From assembly GCF_900112185.1 (NCBI RefSeq), contig NZ_FOKP01000002.1:1-64000 (forward strand): DNA of 64,000 bases, read 5' to 3'. Below are positions 58,469 to 64,000 of the stretch, one piece after another. The notes beneath the pieces were generated by a model. The model saw nothing but the letters and a program-made list of their open reading frames with translations, did no database searches and was not told where the DNA came from. Numbering within the stretch: the first letter of the stretch is position 1; every line of letters starts with the position of its first letter. Position numbers and translations under genes: made by a program. The DNA comes from Allobosea sp. CRIB-10 (lineage in GTDB: Bacteria; Pseudomonadota; Alphaproteobacteria; Rhizobiales; Beijerinckiaceae).

Positions 58469-59389
58469 TCAGGCGCTCCCCGTGAACAGGCCGCGCGGCT
58501 TGAAGGCGAGGACCAGCGCCATCACCACATAGATAAGCATGGCCGCGACCGCCCCGCCGACCAGCGCGCCCTGAGCCGGTCCGAGGACGGCGCCGAACAG
58601 CTGGGGCAACAGGATTCGGCCGAGCGTATCGACGACGCCGACGATGAGCGCGCCGACCAGCGCGCCTTCGATCGAGCCGATGCCACCGATGACGATGACG
58701 ACGAAGGCGAGGATCAGGACCGGCTCGCCCATGCCGACCCGGACCGACTGCAACGCGCCGATCATGGCGCCGGCGAGCCCGGCCAGGGCGGCCCCGAGCG
58801 CGAAGACGATCGTGTAGAGCCCGTTGATGTCGACACCGAGCGCGCCGATCATTTCGCGGTCGTTCTCGCCGGCGCGGATGCGCATGCCGAGCCGCGTCTT
58901 CGAGATCAGGAGCCAGAGCCCGAGCGCCACCGCGATGCCGACGACGATGATCGCGAGGCGATAGACCGGATATTGGCCGCCGCCCGGCAGGGCGATCGAG
59001 CCGGACAGGACGGGCGGCGCGTTGAGATAGAGCGGGACGGAGCCGAACAGCCAGCGCGTCGCCTCGGAGAAGATCAGGATCAATGCGAAGGTCGCCAGCA
59101 CCTGGTCGAGATGGTCGCGGCCGTAGAGCCGCCGGATCACCAGGACCTCGACCAGCGTGCCCGCCGCAGCGGCCGCAGCGAGACTGGCGACGAGGCCGAG
59201 CCAGAAGGAGCCGGTGGCGGCCGCGACCGCGGCACAGGCGAAGGCCCCGATCATGTAGAGGGAACCATGGGCGAGATTGATCAGCCCCATGACCCCGAAG
59301 ACCAGGGTCAGCCCGGCCGCCATGAGGAAGAGCATGACGCCGAACTGGAGACCGTTCAGAGTCTGTTCGACGAGAAGTGCGCTGGACAC
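58469..59389 (-). CDS. livH: Second Liv-type ABC transporter, permease LivH
   Basis: The 306-residue membrane protein starts at GTG 59389 (SSALLVEQTLNGLQFGVMLFL), with AAAGG upstream; 24 more in-frame residues to 59461 are polar and unlikely. It has GLTLVFGVMGLINLAHGSLYMIGAF, MRIRAGENDREMIGALGV and IGGIGSIEGALVGALIVG, typical of LivH. It lies 144 bases after the binding-protein gene. Confidence 0.87.
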   Translation of the reverse strand: MSSALLVEQTLNGLQFGVMLFLMAAGLTLVFGVMGLINLAHGSLYMIGAFACAAVAAATGSFWLGLVASLAAAAAAGTLVEVLVIRRLYGRDHLDQVLATFALILIFSEATRWLFGSVPLYLNAPPVLSGSIALPGGGQYPVYRLAIIVVGIAVALGLWLLISKTRLGMRIRAGENDREMIGALGVDINGLYTIVFALGAALAGLAGAMIGALQSVRVGMGEPVLILAFVVIVIGGIGSIEGALVGALIVGVVDTLGRILLPQLFGAVLGPAQGALVGGAVAAMLIYVVMALVLAFKPRGLFTGSA

Positions 59390-59533
59390 GGCGGGCCTTT
59401 CCGCAAAAGACCGGAGGATTGGTGTCAGGAGGGCCGCTCGCTGTCGGACGCCACGCGGCATGCGTGACGGCTGCCGGCCTTCGTCTGACGATGGGGCCGG
59501 CCCGCAAATGCTCGAGCCCTCGGCGTGGCTACG

Positions 59534-60673
59534 TCACATCTTGCAGTCTTTGACGTAGGCATCCTGGTGAGCGGTGAAGGTCTTGCTGACGAGCTTGTTG
59601 GTCAGCGCGCCGTCGACCTTGACCACGTCGCGGACATAAACGTCCTGGATCGGGTGGTGGTTAAGGCCGAAGCGGAAGCTTCCCCGGACAGACTTGAAAT
59701 CGGCCGCCTCTAGGGCGGCGCGGAAGGCGGCGGCGTCCTTCACGCTCGCCTTCGCGACCGCCGAGAGCAGCAGGTTGGCGGTGTCGTAGCCCTGGCTCGC
59801 ATAGATCGACGGCCGGCGCTTGTACTCCGCCTTGAACCCTTCGACGAAGGCCTTGTTGGCCGGGTTGTCGAGATCCTCGGACCATTGCGAGGTGTTCTTC
59901 ACGCCGAGCGCGATGTCGCCCATGGCGCCGAGGACGTCCTGGTCAAGCGAAAAGCCCGGACCGGTGATCGGGAGCTTCACCCCGGCCTGCGCATATTGCT
60001 TCATGAAGGCGATGCTCATGTCGCCCGGCAGGAAGAAATAGACGGCATCAGCGCCGGAAGCACGGATCTGCGCGATCTCCGCCGCGTAGTCGGTCTGTCC
60101 AAGCTTGGTGTAGAGCTCGCCGGCCAGCTCGCCCTTGTAGTAGCGCTTGAAGCCCCTCAGCGCATCCGTGCCGGCCGGATAGTTCGGCGCAAGAATGAAC
60201 ATCTTCTTGTAGCCGGCCTCATTGGAATAATTGCCCATGGCCTCGTGCATCGCGTCGTTCTGCCAGGAGACGTTGAAGTAGAACGGGCTGCACTTCGCCC
60301 CCGCCAGCGGCGAAGGGCCGGCATTCGGCGACAGATAGAACTTCTTCTGGCCGACGACACCGGGCACCACCGCCATGGCGAGGTTGGAATAGAGGATGCC
60401 GGTCAGCACATCGACCTTGTCGGCCTTGATCACCTTCTCGGCGAGCTGAACCGCCCTCGCCGGCTCGCCATTATCGTCCTCGATGACGAGCTGGACGTCC
60501 TTGTTGCCGGACTGCTTCAGCGCCAGCAGAAAGCCGTCCCGCACCTCGATGCCAAGCCCGGCGAGCCCGCCGGACAAGGTCGTGATCATCCCCACCTTGA
60601 CGGGCTCGGCGAGAGCGGCGGTCGCCACGCTCGCGGACAGCGCCAGGATCCCGACGGCCAACATTCTGGACAT
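59534..60673 (-). CDS. Second Liv-type ABC transporter, periplasmic binding protein LivK-like
   Basis: The 379-residue protein has a signal peptide (MSRMLAVGILALSASVATAALA) and the type I binding fold: VKVGMITTLSGGLAGLGIEV, FYLSPNAGPSPLAGAKCSPF and ASQGYDTANLLLSAV. The start ATG 60673 follows GGGGAGAAACACA. It is first of the five transporter genes and follows the maleate-isomerase gene by 58 bases. Relatives import benzoate-like acids, which suits this cluster. Confidence 0.87.
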   Translation of the reverse strand: MSRMLAVGILALSASVATAALAEPVKVGMITTLSGGLAGLGIEVRDGFLLALKQSGNKDVQLVIEDDNGEPARAVQLAEKVIKADKVDVLTGILYSNLAMAVVPGVVGQKKFYLSPNAGPSPLAGAKCSPFYFNVSWQNDAMHEAMGNYSNEAGYKKMFILAPNYPAGTDALRGFKRYYKGELAGELYTKLGQTDYAAEIAQIRASGADAVYFFLPGDMSIAFMKQYAQAGVKLPITGPGFSLDQDVLGAMGDIALGVKNTSQWSEDLDNPANKAFVEGFKAEYKRRPSIYASQGYDTANLLLSAVAKASVKDAAAFRAALEAADFKSVRGSFRFGLNHHPIQDVYVRDVVKVDGALTNKLVSKTFTAHQDAYVKDCKM

Positions 60674-60731
60674 TGTGTTTCTCCCCATGAGTTTTCTTGG
60701 TTTGCGGCGGCGTTGGCGCGGCTTGCAGGCT

Positions 60732-61493
60732 TCAGGCGGCGACGGCCAGTCCCGGGGCGAGCGCAGCTCCGGCGCCGGGGGCAACCGGTTCGAGGGCCAC
60801 GGATTTGAGCATCGCCCGGACGGTGCAGGCCGCGGCCGAGATGACGGGAATGCCGAGAGCGGCCTCGACCGGTGCCAGCGCCGCCAGCGAGGGCATCTGC
60901 ACGCAGGCCGACAGGACGACGACATCGACGCCGCGCGTATCCAGGCGCTTGACGTCCTCGATCAGCGCCCTGGGATCGCGGGCGGCGACGGCGAGATTGT
61001 CCTCGATCTCCAGCGCCAGGCTGTCATGGACCGTGAAGCCTTCGTTCTCGATATAGGCCGTCACCTTCGCGGCCAGCGGCTTCATGTAGGGCATCAGCAG
61101 GCTGACGCGCCTGGCGCCCATCTCCTTCAGCCCGTCGACCAGGGCTCCGGCCGAGGAGACGACCGGGATAGCCTTGCCTTCCCCGGCAACGGCGCCTTCG
61201 AGGTTCGTCTTCGAGACGCGGTGATAGCCGAGCCCCTGGCTCATGATCGCGACGAGGCAGGCATAGCCCATCACATCGACATCGGCGTCGGCGAGCTCGC
61301 GTGCACAGCGCAGGCTGTCGCGATCCATGGCGGCGAGCTCTTCAGCCGTGACCTTCTTCATGCGCATGCGGCTGGAATGGAAGGTGAAGCGCTCCGGCCG
61401 GATCGTCTCCCGGGCGCGCAGCATCGCCGGGATCTCGGTCTCCATCGTGATGTTCGAGCTCGGGACGATCTGTCCGATCCGATAGGTCTTCAT
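60732..61493 (-). CDS. Maleate cis-trans isomerase
   Basis: The 253-residue Asp/Glu-racemase-superfamily protein starts MKTYRIGQIVPSSNITMETE, as in NicF-type maleate isomerases. The two catalytic cysteines are C79 in GYACLVAIMSQG and C197 in VLSACVQMPSL. It converts maleate to fumarate for the TCA cycle. Maleate arises in gentisate/maleylpyruvate hydrolysis and in pyridine (nicotinate) degradation, so this gene narrows the end of the pathway. Its start overlaps the thioesterase stop by 4 bases. Confidence 0.88.
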   Translation of the reverse strand: MKTYRIGQIVPSSNITMETEIPAMLRARETIRPERFTFHSSRMRMKKVTAEELAAMDRDSLRCARELADADVDVMGYACLVAIMSQGLGYHRVSKTNLEGAVAGEGKAIPVVSSAGALVDGLKEMGARRVSLLMPYMKPLAAKVTAYIENEGFTVHDSLALEIEDNLAVAARDPRALIEDVKRLDTRGVDVVVLSACVQMPSLAALAPVEAALGIPVISAAACTVRAMLKSVALEPVAPGAGAALAPGLAVAA

Positions 61494-61999
61494 GCCTTGT
61501 CCTCCGGCTGATGGGGATGGGCCGCCGCATAGGCTTCGAGCCGCTCCCGCAGCGCCTGCGGCAGCACCACGCCGGCCTTGCTGACGCGATCGATGGTGAT
61601 CGGGGAGATGCGGGCGACGAAAGCGACCGGCCCTTGCCGCTTGCCTTCCGCCGCGACCAGCCGCGCGGTGATGTGCAAATCGAAGGTGCGGGAGCGGATC
61701 GCGCCGACCCACACCGCCATGTCGAACTGGCTGTCGAGCGGCAGGCGGCTGCGGAAATCGATCTCGACGCCGCGGATCGGAAAGTCGACGCCGGCGGCGG
61801 CTTTCATGGTGTGGATCGGGCCGCCGAGCATTAGGCTGATGAAGGCTTCGTGCGCCGATACGACATAGTCGAGGAAGCGCGGCGTATAGGCGATGCCGGC
61901 CGGATCACAGTCGCCCCAGCGGACGACGCGGCGGATCACCAGGGGCTCGTCGGAGATGATCTCCTCCGTCGCCGGGAAGAAGGCATAGGGCATCGTCAT
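61490..61999 (-). CDS. 4-hydroxybenzoyl-CoA thioesterase-family hotdog protein
   Basis: The 169-residue protein has the catalytic VRWGDCDPAGIAYTPRFLDY block (D32) of 4HBT enzymes, then a single hotdog fold. It should release an aromatic acid from its CoA ester. Its ATG overlaps the monooxygenase stop, giving the order monooxygenase, thioesterase, maleate isomerase. ATG 61993 is an alternative start. Together with the CoA ligase this suggests hydroxylation at the CoA-thioester level followed by release. Confidence 0.87.
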   Translation of the reverse strand: MTMPYAFFPATEEIISDEPLVIRRVVRWGDCDPAGIAYTPRFLDYVVSAHEAFISLMLGGPIHTMKAAAGVDFPIRGVEIDFRSRLPLDSQFDMAVWVGAIRSRTFDLHITARLVAAEGKRQGPVAFVARISPITIDRVSKAGVVLPQALRERLEAYAAAHPHQPEDKA

Positions 62000-63147
62000 C
62001 GCACGGCCCCTCCGGTCGCGGCGGCGCAGGCCGTCATGAATTGCGGGTAATCTGCGGCGACCCTGGCCGCATCGACGCGGCTGGTGCGCGTCAGGTAGCC
62101 GAAGGCGAAGTCGTAAGGGCCGTTCGCCGCCGCCATGTGCCGGCCCATATCCTCGTACCAGGTGTAGCTTTCGCGGGCGGCGCCGATCAGGATGTCGGCG
62201 GCGGGCTTGCGGCTGGCGACATAGGCGGCGAGCGCGGCCGGAATGTCGCGCGTCTGTTCGAGCGCGCTCACCAGCGCGATCGAATCCTCCATCGCGATCC
62301 TGGTACCCGAGCCGATCGAGAAATGCGCCCGCCGCACCGCGTCGCCGATCAGCACGCGATGGCCATGGGTCCAGCGCTCGTTCCAGACCGGCTGGAAATT
62401 GCGCCATTCCGACTTGTTCGAGATCAGTGGCCGGCCGTGAAGGTCGTCAGCGTAGAGCTGCTCGACGAAGGCCTTTCGCTCGTCGTCGGTCATCGTGCCG
62501 AAACCGCAGCCTTCCCAGGCGGCGCGGTCGCACTCCATCACGAAGGTGCACATGCGATCGGTGTAGGGGTAGTAGTGCGCGCAGAAGGCGCCGCCGCCAG
62601 CGCTCCGGAAGCTGAGCGTCGGCCGGTCGTGGCGCCGCTCCGCCCCGTACCAGGCGAAGGCATTGGACAATTCGCTGCCATGCGTACCGAAAGCGGCCGA
62701 ACTCATGGCGCGCAAGGTCGAGTTGGCGCCGTCCGCGCCGATGACCAGATCCGCATCGTCGAGGGCGGCGGTATCGCGGATGTCATCATGATGCGTGACG
62801 GTGACGCCGACCTCGGCGCAAAGCTCGTTCAAGAGCATCAGCAGCCGCAGCCGTTCGACCGCACCGCCATAGGCCTGCCCTTCAATCGAGACGGCCCGGC
62901 CGTTGAGGATGATCTCCTGATTGCCGAGCGGCTTGGTGATCCCCTTCAGACGCTCGAAGCTGTCGGCATCGGCGGCCGCCAGCTTGGCGAGCCCCGCTCC
63001 GGCGAGCACGACGCCGAAGCCGAAGGTCGCGTCGGGAGCGTTGCGCTCGTGAACATGGACCTCCACGCCAGGCAGGCGCTTGCGGGCGAGATAGGCGAAG
63101 TAGAGTCCCGATGGGCCGCCGCCGATGATGCTGATCTTCATATTCAT
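61996..63147 (-). CDS. FAD-dependent aromatic (acyl-CoA-type) monooxygenase
   Basis: The 383-residue class A flavoprotein has the FAD motif ISIIGGGPSGLYFAYLARK (5-23), a DLVIGADGANSTLR dinucleotide segment and RVLIGDAVRRAHFSIGSGTRIAMEDSIALV. The N-terminal GGGPSGLYFA with VHERN and the HYYPYTDRMCTFVMEC strand resemble the monooxygenase domain of salicylyl-CoA 5-hydroxylase and 2-aminobenzoyl-CoA monooxygenase rather than salicylate hydroxylase. ATG 63141 is an alternative start. An imperfect TetR-type site overlaps the start region. Substrate assignment is inferred from the ligase and thioesterase partners. Confidence 0.8.
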   Translation of the reverse strand: MNMKISIIGGGPSGLYFAYLARKRLPGVEVHVHERNAPDATFGFGVVLAGAGLAKLAAADADSFERLKGITKPLGNQEIILNGRAVSIEGQAYGGAVERLRLLMLLNELCAEVGVTVTHHDDIRDTAALDDADLVIGADGANSTLRAMSSAAFGTHGSELSNAFAWYGAERRHDRPTLSFRSAGGGAFCAHYYPYTDRMCTFVMECDRAAWEGCGFGTMTDDERKAFVEQLYADDLHGRPLISNKSEWRNFQPVWNERWTHGHRVLIGDAVRRAHFSIGSGTRIAMEDSIALVSALEQTRDIPAALAAYVASRKPAADILIGAARESYTWYEDMGRHMAAANGPYDFAFGYLTRTSRVDAARVAADYPQFMTACAAATGGAVR

Positions 63148-63158
63148 ACTGCCTCAAT
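63142..63158. promoter_or_regulatory. Imperfect TetR-type operator ATTCA-N7-TCAAT at the monooxygenase start
   Basis: One mismatch from the ATTGA-N7-TCAAT pattern of 52468 and 55212. It overlaps the first possible ATG (63147) and lies just upstream of the second (63141), which favours the shorter protein or leaderless control. Confidence 0.4.
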
Positions 63159-63192
63159 TTTAAGCCGCGATCGCCCCGCCGAAATGGAGCGA

Positions 63193-64000
63193 TCAGGTCA
63201 CGAGCTTGTCCTCGAGCCATTTGCGGATCGCCTGGCCGGCAAGGGCTTGCCCGCTGGGCTCCCCCGCCAGAACGGGCTGGCCATGATGGTTTCCGCGGAT
63301 GACCGCGATCCCCTTGTCCTTGGTCCCGAGCGCTTTCCAGATCGCGTCGAGGTCCCGCGGGAAGACGCAGGCGTCGGCCGTGTAGCGGATGACGAAGGTC
63401 GGCTGCGCGATCGCTGGGGCACAGCGCAGGACACTCGCCCGCGAGGACAGCCCCGACCAGGTCGAGAGCCAGCTCTCGGGGGTGCAGGCGCGGCCGAAGC
63501 CGACGCCGTTCATATTGGTCTTGAACGGATCGGTGCCCCAGAGGGAGCCGACGAGCCGGTCCGTCGGATCGAGGCTCAAATCCCAGTTGCGCAGATCGGC
63601 ATCGGTGCGCGCCACCTCGAAGAGATGCTGCCAGCCGGCGGTGAGCTTCTGCGCATCGCTGCTGGCGTCGGTGAGGCCCTTCCGGGCCGCCATGCGCAGC
63701 CGCAGCATCTCGCGCGCCTTGGCATCGATGGTCTCGACGCGCCGGCGCTGCGCATCACGGTAGCGTTCAACGAACTCTGGCGCATAGCTCGCCCCGGTCG
63801 GTTTGAAGCCGTTTGCGAGGCTGAACGGGAACAGGACCGGGTCGATCGACACCGGATCGCGTTCGTCGACGATGGACGGATCGAGCGAATTCATCAGCAG
63901 GATGCCTTGCCCGGGATGCGGGGCGACCATGACGACGATGTCCGGCCGAACCATCGGCGCCTCGGCCAGCCGCACGGGGCGCCCCGCGGGCGTGCGCGTC
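63193..64000 (-). CDS. Alpha/beta hydrolase-family protein, N-terminus beyond the window
   Basis: The frame is open to the window edge, so at least 268 C-terminal residues are seen, ending at 63193. Visible blocks are VVMVAPHPGQGILLMNSLDPSIVDERDP, PAIAQPTFVIRYTADACVFPRDL (a TADACVFP strand where the acid aspartate is expected) and IRGNHHGQPV near the end, where the catalytic histidine should be. The nucleophile elbow lies upstream, outside the window. It is codirectional with the monooxygenase (45 bases to its start) and may hydrolyse an ester or ring-cleavage product; not assignable further. Confidence 0.7.
   Translation of the reverse strand, partial: TRTPAGRPVRLAEAPMVRPDIVVMVAPHPGQGILLMNSLDPSIVDERDPVSIDPVLFPFSLANGFKPTGASYAPEFVERYRDAQRRRVETIDAKAREMLRLRMAARKGLTDASSDAQKLTAGWQHLFEVARTDADLRNWDLSLDPTDRLVGSLWGTDPFKTNMNGVGFGRACTPESWLSTWSGLSSRASVLRCAPAIAQPTFVIRYTADACVFPRDLDAIWKALGTKDKGIAVIRGNHHGQPVLAGEPSGQALAGQAIRKWLEDKLVT

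Noticed and set aside
1-64000. tRNA, rRNA, CRISPR array or prophage
   Set aside because: No cloverleaf-like or rRNA sequence, no regularly spaced short repeats and no phage genes were seen; repeats present are palindromic and dispersed.

Overview
The window is a GC-rich, tightly packed stretch of chromosome (or large replicon) from an alphaproteobacterium, most likely of the order Hyphomicrobiales (Bosea/Methylobacterium-like). The basis for this is gene content (tripartite tricarboxylate and Liv-type transporters, FCD-type GntR regulators, an oxalate and glyoxylate module), codon style, and palindromic intergenic repeats bounded by CTAGAGCA. The genus is inference. No rRNA, tRNA or CRISPR array was seen.

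Region 1 (about 0.1-23 kb) is an oxalate/glyoxylate catabolic island. It runs from a decayed IS1182-type transposase through a tctA-tctC-tctB importer, divergent gntR-oxc-frc (oxalyl-CoA decarboxylase and formyl-CoA transferase), a fused ADP-forming acyl-CoA ligase, sucC-sucD and a second, paralogous gntR. On the minus strand follows a five-gene operon gcl-hyi-garR-panE-like-FAH. Next come an AllR-like IclR regulator and a second, strongly divergent SucD/SucC-like ligase pair. The logic would be: import oxalate, activate it to oxalyl-CoA, then either decarboxylate it (Oxc/Frc) for energy or reduce it (PanE-like) to glyoxylate, which Gcl, Hyi and GarR turn into glycerate. Formate dehydrogenase and glycerate kinase are not in the window. 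An inverted repeat TGGCAT-N5-ATGCCA recurs at four of these promoters and defines a candidate regulon that includes the divergent ligase pair.

Region 2 (about 22.8-32 kb) starts with a broken FAD-linked oxidase. A PAS-LuxR regulator is divergent from a Liv-type ABC importer (two ATPases, binding protein, two permeases), which is followed by an amidohydrolase, a CobW-type GTPase and a GAF protein with overlapping or nearly overlapping ends. The substrate is unknown.

Region 3 (about 32-39.7 kb) holds a HAD hydrolase, an Lrp/AsnC regulator, a FAD-linked 2-hydroxyacid dehydrogenase, gabT, a DAO-type amine oxidase, a CsaA-like tRNA-binding protein and gabD. This looks like catabolism of an omega-amino or D-amino acid.

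Region 4 (about 40-52 kb) is one long operon: sugar/polyol ABC importer with two ATPases and a 71-residue membrane protein, then PTS-type dhaL, dhaM, a dedicated HPr and enzyme I, an HTH regulator, a PTS-type dhaK, and a fused ATP-type DhaK-DhaL. A TGTTTAGCGAT inverted repeat sits at its promoter. It is followed by a 261-bp MITE with 29-bp terminal repeats and a TA duplication.

Region 5 (about 52.5-64 kb) looks like an aromatic acyl-CoA pathway: aryl-acid CoA ligase, VOC-family protein with an 86-residue partner, TetR regulator, a second Liv-type importer, maleate isomerase, 4HBT thioesterase, a flavin monooxygenase resembling aryl-CoA hydroxylases, and an alpha/beta hydrolase cut by the window end. 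An ATTGA-N7-TCAAT repeat at three promoters links these genes to the TetR protein.
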